Assembly (NCBI RefSeq): GCF_007954275.1
Contig: NZ_VOLT01000001.1
Span: forward strand, 248,001-312,000
DNA: 64,000 nt
Direction: 5' to 3'
Source of the DNA: Colwellia demingiae
GTDB taxonomy: Bacteria; Pseudomonadota; Gammaproteobacteria; Enterobacterales; Alteromonadaceae
The translations under genes were made by a program, and so were the position numbers. This document shows, piece by piece, positions 27,458 through 36,247 of the stretch. Every line of letters begins with the position of its first letter. Positions within the stretch are counted from its first letter, which is position 1. A model generated the notes under the pieces. The model searched no databases. It worked only from the letters and a program-made list of their open reading frames with translations, and was not told the origin of the DNA.

Positions 27458-28087
27458 ATGAAATGGTTCCATAAAATAGATCAAAAAAAATTTAGTGTAA
27501 TATTAGTTATTTTATTGTTTTTATTTTTAGCAATTGGTTTTTTCGGAGACAAAAATAGTTACTTTGTCGGAAACTTAACCCCTGAGATAACAGGCGTCTG
27601 TCTCGAACTTCTTGTTATATTATGGATTTTTGATCGATGGCAAGAGAAGAGTAAGAAAAAAAAATTAATCTCACTAGAGCGAAGACTTCGTGAGTATTTG
27701 ATTTTCTTTTTGAAACATAACTTTAAAACCCTCCCAAAAGAGTTACGAGTTGGTCGTTTTTTTGGTATTGATCACGATAAGAATATGGAAGAGTTAGACA
27801 CACTTCGTGAGTATATCAGCAATAATAAACTTTCAAAGAAAGAAATATTGTCGATTCAAGAGCATTGCGTTCGAGAGGCAAGTACTTTAGATAACCTTTT
27901 ACCAGTTGCCTCAGAATTGACGAATGAACATTTTAAAGCTTGGTGTCGGATAGTTTATTTCGTAAATTGTATTGCAAAGCAAAAAGAACCAATAAGTAAA
28001 TCGACGCTTGATATTATTCAAAATATTAAGAAATTTGATACAGCTTCGTATAACAGAGAGTTGTATGTTGGTTCAAACAGCGCATAA
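27458..28087 (+). CDS. Membrane-anchored cytoplasmic protein, function unknown
   Basis: 209 residues. Two N-terminal hydrophobic helices (VILVILLFLFLAIGFF and ITGVCLELLVILWIF) form a hairpin. A strongly basic turn (DRWQEKSKKKK) follows, then about 145 residues of helical, charged cytoplasmic domain. No catalytic motif is visible. The arrangement resembles small two-helix anchor proteins in some phage-resistance and stress loci, but I cannot assign it. GAGG lies rather far (13 bases) before the ATG. Confidence 0.6.
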   Translation: MKWFHKIDQKKFSVILVILLFLFLAIGFFGDKNSYFVGNLTPEITGVCLELLVILWIFDRWQEKSKKKKLISLERRLREYLIFFLKHNFKTLPKELRVGRFFGIDHDKNMEELDTLREYISNNKLSKKEILSIQEHCVREASTLDNLLPVASELTNEHFKAWCRIVYFVNCIAKQKEPISKSTLDIIQNIKKFDTASYNRELYVGSNSA

Positions 28088-28225
28088 AAAAACCTAAACC
28101 AGACAGTGACACTGTCGAATTTTTCGCAAAATATACGTAAAAACTGCTCCAGTACACCGCTGGTTAGATTGGCGTTAGTGGGCAAGTCTTCCTGATATAC
28201 CATCAAACTTTACAAGGAGTTTAAA

Positions 28226-28591
28226 ATGAACTTAGATGCACTAAAAGAAATAAATACGAATAACCCTGAGATATTAGAACAATCAGCAAGAGACAATAAT
28301 GCAAATGAAAGTACCGTAACAGGTATAGCCTTATTTGCAGCAAACAACGGTTACGATAGCTTAACTCCCCCACAAAAATATCATTTTGATAATTGTATTA
28401 GACCCCTAATCGAAGATGTTCAATGCTCTGGTTATAATCATGAATGTGAAGAGGTTCCACGTGAGTGCCCAGCCACTTTAGATGATCAAGATCTTGTTGA
28501 GTATTATCAGAATGATGGTAAATACTGTGAAAGTTGCGAAGGTCAAGCATCATCAGATGCCCATTCTAAAGAATCATTTATGCGTGATTAA
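28226..28591 (+). CDS. Cysteine-rich 121-residue protein, function unknown
   Basis: A perfect AAGGAG lies 8 bases before the ATG. The N-terminal half is helical (EILEQSARDNNANESTVTGI). The C-terminal half has six cysteines in spaced pairs (FDNCIRP, QCSGYNHEC, RECPATL, YCESCEG), which suggests zinc binding. There is no signal peptide or membrane segment. A terminator-like hairpin follows. Confidence 0.6.
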   Translation: MNLDALKEINTNNPEILEQSARDNNANESTVTGIALFAANNGYDSLTPPQKYHFDNCIRPLIEDVQCSGYNHECEEVPRECPATLDDQDLVEYYQNDGKYCESCEGQASSDAHSKESFMRD

Positions 28592-28621
28592 AAGCTCACT
28601 ATAAGTTTCTTAAACAGGCAC

Positions 28622-28667
28622 AAACAGCTAGCTGAGATCGTTCCTCGATATTATAGCCAGCTGTTTT
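28622..28667 (+). terminator. Terminator-like hairpin after the cysteine-rich gene
   Basis: AAACAGCTAGCT and AGCCAGCTGTTT pair with one G-T type mismatch across a 21-base loop and end in TTTT. It lies 30 bases after the stop at 28591. Confidence 0.55.
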
Positions 28668-28843
28668 AGGCGCTTAGCAAAGCGATATGCTTCTTCGCAC
28701 CTCATAAATAGGTGTTCACTAATTTTTTCGTCCCAGAATTTAGGTTGCTGGAATTCAATTACCCACGAACAGAGGAATAATCTTAACAGGTAATCACAGC
28801 TTGTACTGAGTGGCTATGCTAGCTCTCGGAACAAGGAATATAT

Positions 28844-28987
28844 ATGTTAGAAATATACTTGATACTGAAATTAGCGGTTACTATTGACCCAATTACAGTG
28901 TTTGAAGCCGTAACTTCAATGGTTACGCTAGTAGGCAACGGTGCTTTCGCTTACTACTGGATTAATAAAATTAACAAGGAAGCTTAA
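28844..28987 (+). CDS. Small membrane peptide of 47 residues
   Basis: Starts MLEIYLILKLAVTIDP. A hydrophobic helix AVTSMVTLVGNGAFAYYWI is followed by a basic tail, NKINKEA. AAGGA is placed 6-7 bases before the ATG. Length and composition fit a single-pass peptide such as a holin-like, toxin-like or subunit-type small protein. I recognise no family. It is isolated, with non-coding stretches of 252 and 272 bases on either side. The ribosome site and clean hydrophobic profile are the only support. Confidence 0.45.
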   Translation: MLEIYLILKLAVTIDPITVFEAVTSMVTLVGNGAFAYYWINKINKEA

Positions 28988-29259
28988 TTTTTTAATTAAA
29001 GTGGAACAATAATCCCGCTTACACTTTGAAATCCAGTTAATTCTGGTACTTAAAAAATAAATATTAAATTAGTAGTGTCTTATCCTCCATTAATGCGAGT
29101 TTGGCACTCACCAAATAACATTGAAACATAAGAAAATCAACAAGGACACGTTACAGATAATTGGACTCCCCCCCCTAAAGAGTGAGGTAATATAAAAGCT
29201 ACCACACAAATATATTATAAAGAGTCCTATTACTTAATTCGCAGTGACTTGCACAAAAC

Positions 29260-30198
29260 CTATTCAATACAGACTTTATTACGTCCACTTGTCTTTGCCG
29301 TATACAGCGCAATATCTGCTCGTTTGGTCACGTTCTCAAATGAAGTGTCATTTACTGTAATCTCACTAACACCAATACTTACCGTTACGGTAATACTTTT
29401 TTCATCGTGAAGTATATTGCACTGCTGAGTTGCTACTCTAATTCTTTCAGCAACAACCATCGCTTTTTGGGTCGTGGTATTGGGTAATAATACAATAAAC
29501 TCTTCACCGCCATATCTAGCCAGTAAATCAATATCTCGTATGGAGTCTTTAAATACATCAGTTAGCGCTATTAATAATTTATCACCACCATCATGACCGA
29601 AGTTATCGTTTACCGCTTTGAAAAAGTCTATATCTAGCATTAGTATGCAAAAAGGGAGTTTATCTCGAAGATAAAGTAAAAAAGAGCGTTGAATCACTTC
29701 TGTAAAGTAACGTCTATTATATGAACCTGTTAATCCGTCTTTTTCTGCTAGATTTTTAAGTTCTAATTCAAGTAACTTCTGCTCTGTAATATTTATTGCT
29801 ATCCATAAAACTACCCTAACATCATCTCTTCTTTGTTTTAGTGGGAATACTCTGCCTTGATACCACTGATTTTTAATACCTAATATATTACCTTCATTGG
29901 CAATCTCGAAGTCAACACATGTCAAACTATCATCATTAATCGTTTTATTTATGGTATCCATGAAAGTGCTGAACAGATGACTAGGCAATAGCGTCGATAA
30001 GTTATTACCCTCTAATTTATCCTTAAAAGGATAAAGAAAAGGATATATTTCATTAGCATTCCCGCCAAGCTGTTTTATAACAAAGCCAGTTTGATCAATA
30101 ACAAAAATAGGATCAGGAAGCGCATTAAAAAAAAGCGTCAGAACCTCTTCAAATTCATTTGCATCTAATTCGCTTGATGACTTGGTTTTAGATTTCAT
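29260..30198 (-). CDS. PAS-GGDEF diguanylate cyclase
   Basis: 312 residues. An N-terminal PAS-like domain (FFNALPDPIFVIDQTGFVIK to NITEQKLLELE) is joined to a GGDEF domain with DGLTGSYNRRYF, MLDIDFFKAVNDNFGHDGGD and ARYGGEEFIVLLP. The active site GGEEF is intact, and RDID five residues upstream matches the inhibitory I-site, so it should make cyclic di-GMP with product inhibition. No membrane helix, so it is a cytoplasmic sensor. AAGGG lies 7 bases before the ATG. An HD-GYP receptor at 31677 could counteract it. Confidence 0.93.
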   Translation of the reverse strand: MKSKTKSSSELDANEFEEVLTLFFNALPDPIFVIDQTGFVIKQLGGNANEIYPFLYPFKDKLEGNNLSTLLPSHLFSTFMDTINKTINDDSLTCVDFEIANEGNILGIKNQWYQGRVFPLKQRRDDVRVVLWIAINITEQKLLELELKNLAEKDGLTGSYNRRYFTEVIQRSFLLYLRDKLPFCILMLDIDFFKAVNDNFGHDGGDKLLIALTDVFKDSIRDIDLLARYGGEEFIVLLPNTTTQKAMVVAERIRVATQQCNILHDEKSITVTVSIGVSEITVNDTSFENVTKRADIALYTAKTSGRNKVCIE

Positions 30199-30752
30199 TA
30201 TTACCCTTATGACTGAAAATGTTATCTACTTTTCGTGTGTAACCGATGTTAAAAAACGTATTGATTCAATTATATATTTAATAATTGTTAGGTTAAAGGG
30301 ATCGCTAGATTGAAATGTATTTACGTTAAAATATATCGAAGTCTCGCTAGCTACTCAGTATTAATTTTGGCTAAAGATGAAACAAAGCTTAGTGTAGTGG
30401 GCAGGTCAGATTAGCCTCTACCTTAGTAGCTATTGCAACAAAAGTTCGTAATTAAAATAACACATCAATGACTGATTTTTAATGAGAAGAAGTTATAAGG
30501 TAATCATAAATGCTTAAGTCCGCTTTATTAGTAGAGGCCGACGTTAGCATAACAGTCCCTAGTGTCTGCAATTCGCACTTTTGAAGTCATGCCAATGCAA
30601 ATACGTGAACGACCGCAATGTGCCTTTTTCGACTGTCAGTTCGAGTTTGAGCCACTACACTTTATGATGCGATCTGCTGTAATATATACTCTTCGTCACC
30701 TCAAGATGCAGGACTCAGTGTCTTGAAGTATCATAGCTATAAAACCCAAAGA
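30199..30752. other. Long intergenic region between the GGDEF gene and rsuA
   Basis: About 550 bases with no credible frame on either strand. The right part holds the palindromic repeat at 30685-30741. The rest is AT-rich with no stem I would defend. It must contain the promoter of the minus-strand GGDEF gene near 30200-30300. Confidence 0.5.
30685..30741. repeat. Palindromic dispersed repeat, copy after rsuA
   Basis: TATACTCTTCGTCACCTCAAGA and the facing TCTTGAAGTATCATAGCTATA close around TGCAGGACTCAGTG. It lies 12 bases beyond the rsuA stop at 30753. It is the most diverged copy, with several mismatches in the arms, but keeps the TATA ends and the TCAAGATGCAGGA core. Confidence 0.65.
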
Positions 30753-31484
30753 CTATGAAAACTGAGCGATTTCATCTTCAGTTAAGTCACGCCATTCTCC
30801 TGGTGCTAAATCACCCAAGGTTATGTCTCCTATCTGTTCTCTGTGTAAACCCACTACCCTATTACCTACCGCTGCAAACATACGTTTAACTTGATGATAT
30901 TTACCTTCGGTAATAGTAAGTAGTACTTCACTTCGATAAGAAGCTTCATCAACCAAGTTCTCTTTTTCTACCCGCGTTAATATTGCAGGTCGAGTAAGCG
31001 AGTCTTCACCTTGAAGCTGAAGTCCACTGTCAAACCTAGCAACTAAAGCTGATAACTTATCATCATCAATTTCACTGCGTAGCCATACACGGTATGTTTT
31101 TTGGCACTGCTTTTTCGGCGAAATAACGTTATGCGACCAGCGACCATCATCGGTGATCAATACCAAACCAGTGGTATCAGCATCTAATCGGCCCGCGATG
31201 TGTAAATCGAAAGCTTTATCTACCTCAAGAGAATGTAATACTGACGGGTAGACTTCATCAACATTTGAACAAATGGTGTCTACTACCTTATGTAAAATAT
31301 AATAGCGAGAGCCACGTGCACTAAGTTGTTGACCATCGATAGTAATAATATTGTTTTCATGTACTTGCATTGCCGCATTTTTAGCAACTTCATTATTAAC
31401 ACGTACCTCACCACTTTTAAGCACTTTTTTAGCTTCGGTTCGGGTGAGTTCAGTACTTTTACAAATAAATTTATCTAAGCGCAT
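30753..31484 (-). CDS. rsuA: 16S rRNA pseudouridine(516) synthase
   Basis: I start at the ATG at 31484-31482, giving MRLDKFICKSTELTR as in known RsuA. A TTG four codons upstream is too close to the AAGG. An S4 RNA-binding domain (EAKKVLKSGEVRVNN) precedes the synthase domain, with the catalytic Asp in GRLDADTTGLVLITDDG. It converts U516 of 16S rRNA to pseudouridine. The sequence LTITEGKYHQVKRMFAAVGN is the conserved C-terminal part. Confidence 0.93.
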   Translation of the reverse strand: MRLDKFICKSTELTRTEAKKVLKSGEVRVNNEVAKNAAMQVHENNIITIDGQQLSARGSRYYILHKVVDTICSNVDEVYPSVLHSLEVDKAFDLHIAGRLDADTTGLVLITDDGRWSHNVISPKKQCQKTYRVWLRSEIDDDKLSALVARFDSGLQLQGEDSLTRPAILTRVEKENLVDEASYRSEVLLTITEGKYHQVKRMFAAVGNRVVGLHREQIGDITLGDLAPGEWRDLTEDEIAQFS

Positions 31485-31676
31485 ATTGGCAAGCAAGGCC
31501 TTACTATCAATGAAAATAAGCCGCTATTATCCGCATTGCTTATCAACAAGCAATAACTAATCTCATTTAGTTGTAAAAATGAAAAAAATAAATAACTATT
31601 ATTAACTATAAAAAAAAATTGATTATAAGTTAAGCTGTTATTATTAAATATAATTTTGTTGTAGGGACATAGCATC

Positions 31677-34600
31677 TTGAAATTTATACCAAAGCTAGCA
31701 CAGCACACTATTCGATTTACCGTGGTGAGTATTTTCATTTTAGCTACGGTTGTTACTGCCGTTATTGCTATCAGTTTGCAATATCACTTCAGCAAAAATA
31801 TGGCGACAGAATCCGCTAGCCAACTATTTTCATTATCGAGTCAAAAAACACAAGAGCATTTACAATCACTTGATCAAAGAGCTAAAAATATTACTCGCAT
31901 GTTTGCTAAATTTGGAGACCTTGTTGAAGGTAATAAGGTAAGTAATTCTGTCGGGCCTGTTTTTTCAGAAGTGCTAAAGTCTAGTAGTGACTTTTATGCA
32001 GTATATATAGGTTTTGGAAATGGTGATCTCTATGAATTAATCAATTTAGACGCTAGTCCACTAATTCGTGCACAAGTCGATGCTTCAGTTTCCGACCGCT
32101 GGCTTATCATTGAAGTTAATGGCGAAGCAAGTAATAGGAAACGAGTCTTTAGTTATCTTAATGAAGACTTTACTGTACGAATAGCCCGTGAAGAATACAG
32201 TGATTATGACGCGAGTGTTCGGCTATGGTATTTAAACGCTAAAATGGGAGAGGTGTATAAAACTGCCCCCTATATGTTCCAAAATTTGCAAGCCCCGGGG
32301 CAAACCTATTCAGCTAAAATCCCTGGCTCTGATGCTGTCCTTGCAGTAGATATTGCATTATCTTCTGTTGATCAATATTTAACGAATCAAGGAGCTGCAC
32401 AGCACGGTAATAGAGATAAAGAAGTCTATTTATTTCAAAAGTCAGGGGAGATAATTTCAAGTAACCAAGGCAATATAACTAAGACTGCTGATATAAAAGT
32501 CAATAAAATAGCACTGTCCGATAAACAGAAGCAACTGATTGCAAACACCCCCCCGCTAAAAGTATCTAATGAGACTGATTGGGCCCCTATGGATTTTTCA
32601 GTCTCAGGGCAACCAAGAGGTTATAGCATTGAAATGCTTTCTTTAGTTTCTCAGATGACTGGCTTAACATTTGAATATACCAATGGTTTTACTTGGCTTG
32701 AGTTAGTTAAAGAGTTTGAAAGCAAGAGCCTTGATCTACTTCAACCGGTATTCAAAACAGAAGAAAACAATCAAAGAGGAATCTTTTCTAAAACATTTAT
32801 CAACTTACCATTTACAATTATAACCCAGAAAAATGTAGATAAAATAAGCAAATTAAGCCAGTTACAGGGGAAAGATTTAGCAATTACTCAAGGTTGGTCA
32901 AACACAAAGACCCTTAAACAACATTTTCCCACAATTAATATTATTGAATACCCTTCAAGTAAAGCTATGTTAACAGCTGTGGCACAAGGGGAGGTTTTTG
33001 CCGGCTTTGATAACGAAGTTATTTTTCGTTACACTCAACAGCAGTTTTTTATTAAAAACATTCAATATCACTCCGATATAAACTTTTATCCAGCAGATTT
33101 AAAAAACTCATTACATTTCATGCTGCATGAGTCACAAACCGAGTTAATGGCCATTATTAATCTAGCTATAGATAATATTTCGGAAAAACAAAAAAATTCA
33201 CTTAAAGCTAAATGGTTTACTCAAAATAAAAAAAACACCAAACAAGGAGTAGTCCCCTATGTGGAGTTAATTGCGTTAGCTGATAATGCCCCGCTTCATG
33301 GGAAACTCGTACCATTAGTGATAAATGATATCGAGAGTTTTATCTACTTAACACCTATTAATCTCAGCGAAACAGAGTTTTTAGCCATAATAGTACCGCG
33401 TGAAACTATTTGGGCCCCCAGTGCTGCAAAGGTAAAGTTGTCAATTATCATCACAACAATTTGTTTATTGCTCGTGCTGCCGGTGAGCTGGATTTTTTCC
33501 AGCCCAATAGTGAAGCCTATTAAGTTACTTGCCTTAGAAAATGAGAAAATTAAAAACCGAAAGTATGAGGAAGTCGATTTAGTTAAAAGTAATATTAAAG
33601 AAATTGATGACCTTGCCTCTTCATTAGTTGAAATGTCTGTTGCGATTAAAGACCATGAGCTAAAGCAGCAAGAGTTGATGGACTCTTTTATACAGCTTAT
33701 CGCACAAACTATCGATGATAAATCGGCTTATACTGGCGGTCACTGCAATAGAGTGCCTGAATTAGGCTTAATGTTAGTGAATGAAGTTGTTAAAGATAAT
33801 AGTACCTTTAAAGATTTCTCATTCAAGTCCAATGATGAATACCGTGAATTTAAAATTTCTGCCTGGTTACACGATTGCGGGAAAATTATTACTCCTGAAC
33901 ATATCGTTGATAAAGGCAGTAAACTTGAAAGCATCTATAACCGTATTCACGAAGTAAGAATGCGCTTTGAAGTGTTATGGCGAGATGCTGAAGTGAATTA
34001 TTATCAGGCTTTAATAGAAAAACCTGAACAACAAAAAAAATTAGGTCAATTACTCACAGAGCAACAGCGACAATTAACACAAGACTTTGCTTTTGTAGCC
34101 AATGCTAATGTCGGTGGTGAGTTTATGGCTGAAGATAAAGTTGAGCAATTACATCTCATTGCTCAGCAAACTTGGCAACGTCACTTTGACGATACCTTAG
34201 GTTTATCTCCAGTAGAAGAGTTACATTTAGCTAAACAAAACGAACAGCAAGGTGACCAACAACAAACGGATGTGCAATCAAAAATTCTTCCTGTAACTGA
34301 ACAGTTATTAACAGACAAAGCAGAACATATTATTAAACGAGATAATCCTGTCGATTTCGATGAAAAACTTGCTATAAAGATGTCTGCTCCTGAACATCAG
34401 GCTAATTTGGGTGAGTTATATAACTTATCTGTTTCTCGTGGCACATTAACAGCAGAAGACCGATATATTATCAATGAGCACATTATAGGTACGATCAAAA
34501 TGTTAGAGCAACTGCCCTTTCCTCCTGAGCTTGCTAATGTTCCTCGATTTGCTTCAACACACCATGAAACACTTATTGGCACGGGTTATCCAAGACAGTT

Positions 34601-34868
34601 AACTGCTGAGGAATTAACTGTCCCTGAACGAGTATTAGTGATTGCTGATATTTTTGAAGCTTTAACTGCGGCTGATAGGCCCTATAAAAAAGCAAAGCCC
34701 TTAAGTGTATCAATTAATATTTTGCATAAATTCGCCCTTGATCAACATATCGATATTGATTTATTCGAGCTATTTTTAACTTCTGGTATTTATTTAACCT
34801 ATGCCAATAAATACATGAGAAGCGAACAAATTGACGAGGTTGATATCACTAAATATCTGCGAGTATAA
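31677..34868 (+). CDS. Membrane HD-GYP receptor with periplasmic solute-binding-like domain
   Basis: 1063 residues. An N-terminal helix (FTVVSIFILATVVTAVIAISL) is followed by a Cache-like sensor to about residue 270. Then comes a bacterial family-3 solute-binding domain (about 285-525, PPLKVSNETDWAPMDF onward), a second helix (IIITTICLLLVLPVSWIF), a HAMP-like linker and an HD-GYP domain. The HD motif is in WLHDCGKI (about residue 731) and the GYP motif in HHETLIGTGYP (about 967). The family hydrolyses cyclic di-GMP. The two motifs are about 235 residues apart instead of about 60; the insert contains Gln-rich and helical sequence. Signal is probably a small ligand in the periplasm. Confidence 0.88.
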   Translation: MKFIPKLAQHTIRFTVVSIFILATVVTAVIAISLQYHFSKNMATESASQLFSLSSQKTQEHLQSLDQRAKNITRMFAKFGDLVEGNKVSNSVGPVFSEVLKSSSDFYAVYIGFGNGDLYELINLDASPLIRAQVDASVSDRWLIIEVNGEASNRKRVFSYLNEDFTVRIAREEYSDYDASVRLWYLNAKMGEVYKTAPYMFQNLQAPGQTYSAKIPGSDAVLAVDIALSSVDQYLTNQGAAQHGNRDKEVYLFQKSGEIISSNQGNITKTADIKVNKIALSDKQKQLIANTPPLKVSNETDWAPMDFSVSGQPRGYSIEMLSLVSQMTGLTFEYTNGFTWLELVKEFESKSLDLLQPVFKTEENNQRGIFSKTFINLPFTIITQKNVDKISKLSQLQGKDLAITQGWSNTKTLKQHFPTINIIEYPSSKAMLTAVAQGEVFAGFDNEVIFRYTQQQFFIKNIQYHSDINFYPADLKNSLHFMLHESQTELMAIINLAIDNISEKQKNSLKAKWFTQNKKNTKQGVVPYVELIALADNAPLHGKLVPLVINDIESFIYLTPINLSETEFLAIIVPRETIWAPSAAKVKLSIIITTICLLLVLPVSWIFSSPIVKPIKLLALENEKIKNRKYEEVDLVKSNIKEIDDLASSLVEMSVAIKDHELKQQELMDSFIQLIAQTIDDKSAYTGGHCNRVPELGLMLVNEVVKDNSTFKDFSFKSNDEYREFKISAWLHDCGKIITPEHIVDKGSKLESIYNRIHEVRMRFEVLWRDAEVNYYQALIEKPEQQKKLGQLLTEQQRQLTQDFAFVANANVGGEFMAEDKVEQLHLIAQQTWQRHFDDTLGLSPVEELHLAKQNEQQGDQQQTDVQSKILPVTEQLLTDKAEHIIKRDNPVDFDEKLAIKMSAPEHQANLGELYNLSVSRGTLTAEDRYIINEHIIGTIKMLEQLPFPPELANVPRFASTHHETLIGTGYPRQLTAEELTVPERVLVIADIFEALTAADRPYKKAKPLSVSINILHKFALDQHIDIDLFELFLTSGIYLTYANKYMRSEQIDEVDITKYLRV

Positions 34869-35095
34869 GTAGTAAGTAAGGATGTCACCTGAAAGTAGAC
34901 TAACAACCTTTAAGTTTAGGTTTTAGGTTTGAGGTTTGAGGTTTGCAAAGTAAATTTCGATTTGCGTAGATTGGCTACAACACCAAGTGATAACATGCCT
35001 TGTTTAATAATATCAGGGCATACAATCCCTATTACGGCTGTGGAGCTCAGTTACACAATTAAAAAACTTGTTATAATACGGTCGATAGCTGCAAA
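34869..35095. other. Intergenic region with a short TTTAGG-type tandem repeat
   Basis: No gene. Positions 34915-34945 read as five near-repeats of a 6-7 base unit, TTTAGG/TTTTAGG/TTTGAGG. This is a small low-complexity tract probably made by slippage. The rest is unstructured apart from the terminator that follows. Confidence 0.6.
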
Positions 35096-35125
35096 AAAGG
35101 CTTCTGAATTAATTCAGAAGCCTTT
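35096..35125 (-). terminator. Perfect 15-bp palindromic terminator of the protease III gene
   Basis: AAAGGCTTCTGAATT and AATTCAGAAGCCTTT are perfectly complementary with no spacer. Read on the minus strand the stem is followed by TTT, after the stop at 35168. An A-run on the other side would also allow termination of leftward transcripts only. Confidence 0.8.
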
Positions 35126-35167
35126 GATCAATTAAAGAAACTACATCACTTTATTATTCAATAATAG

Positions 35168-36247
35168 TTATCTAACAACCTTACTAAGTTCATTAGTAAA
35201 ACACTGCTCAGTGCGACAAATACTCTTATCGTTCAAGGCTTGTTTGTAATCTTCATCACCTTGATGGGCAGTACCAAAACTTCGCACAATAATAGGTTGA
35301 GTTGTTTCTATTATTGAAGAGAAAAACGCTTTCATATCGCTATGAGTTAACTTTTCAACTTCAGCAATAATTTTTTCTTTACTATTAAAATCAAACATCT
35401 TTTCATTAATTTCTGACCAGTAATGGCGTGTTCGCTCATTTAAGTTCTTATCTTTGGCCTGTAAATCTTTAATCAGCCCTTGCTTATATTCATCAAATTT
35501 TTCAGCGGTCATCTCATTTAATGTCACTTTGAAATTAGTCATGAATTGATCGATACGGCGTTTTAATTCAACCGGCCCTGCTTTGGGCGATTGAACTAAA
35601 AATGACAATCCAGGTAGGTTTTCTAACTTAGTATTTCGTCCACTCACAATATAACCAAGTTGCTGATCGGTACGGATAGATTTAAAGAAAGGAGCGTTTA
35701 TCATACTACCCAACAAGCCATATTTCGCGCGATTGGTGAATGAGTCATTATTACTAATATAGCTTTCAACGATGGTTGAATCGTTATGGTCTACCACTAT
35801 TTCTTGAACTAATGCATGACTCATGTTGTTTATCTTAACAACTTTATTAGCACGTTCTTTAGCTACAGAGTTGGTCATATTAAGTGCATGAAGCGTTTTG
35901 CCCAATTGAACCGACTCTGCTTTGAGCATATTACCGTGTACCAATACTTCGACTTCAATCTCCTTATGGAAATCGTTAATATATTGCGCTAACTGTGCTG
36001 GAGTTACCGTAGAAAGTGCACTAGCTAATGCTTTAGCTGAATAGACTTTAGTACGCTGCATTTGACTTAACGCTGAACGTGCTTGGCTATATGGGCGATC
36101 AAACTTAGCATTGTTCCATTTACGTACTAAGCGCTCTTTGTGTAAATTAAAAGCCGCTTCATCGATATCCAAATGTCGAATGCGTTTATTAATCGTACTT
36201 AATAGCATGGCTTGCTTTTCATCATAACCATTTACGCCAAAGCCCAT
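35168..36247 (-). CDS. ptrA: Protease III (M16 peptidase), C-terminal part after an in-frame TGA
   Basis: 359 residues, in the same frame as the gene to its right and starting directly after that frame's TGA (TGA ATG). It continues the same M16 protein: MGFGVNGYDEKQAML, then HLDIDEAAFNLHKERLVRKW, QLGYIVSGR and FLVQSPKAG correspond to the inactive half of pitrilysin-like enzymes. The halves add up to about 967 residues, the usual length of protease III (962 in E. coli). The ATG can in principle reinitiate, but no ribosome site precedes it. Either a disrupted gene or a split two-part enzyme. Confidence 0.75.
   Translation of the reverse strand: MGFGVNGYDEKQAMLLSTINKRIRHLDIDEAAFNLHKERLVRKWNNAKFDRPYSQARSALSQMQRTKVYSAKALASALSTVTPAQLAQYINDFHKEIEVEVLVHGNMLKAESVQLGKTLHALNMTNSVAKERANKVVKINNMSHALVQEIVVDHNDSTIVESYISNNDSFTNRAKYGLLGSMINAPFFKSIRTDQQLGYIVSGRNTKLENLPGLSFLVQSPKAGPVELKRRIDQFMTNFKVTLNEMTAEKFDEYKQGLIKDLQAKDKNLNERTRHYWSEINEKMFDFNSKEKIIAEVEKLTHSDMKAFFSSIIETTQPIIVRSFGTAHQGDEDYKQALNDKSICRTEQCFTNELSKVVR

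Noticed and set aside
25397-28200. Integron cassette array
   Set aside because: The ACGTTAGTC pieces recall attC core sites, but GTTAGTC does not fit GTTRRRY, no partner site was found and no integrase is present.
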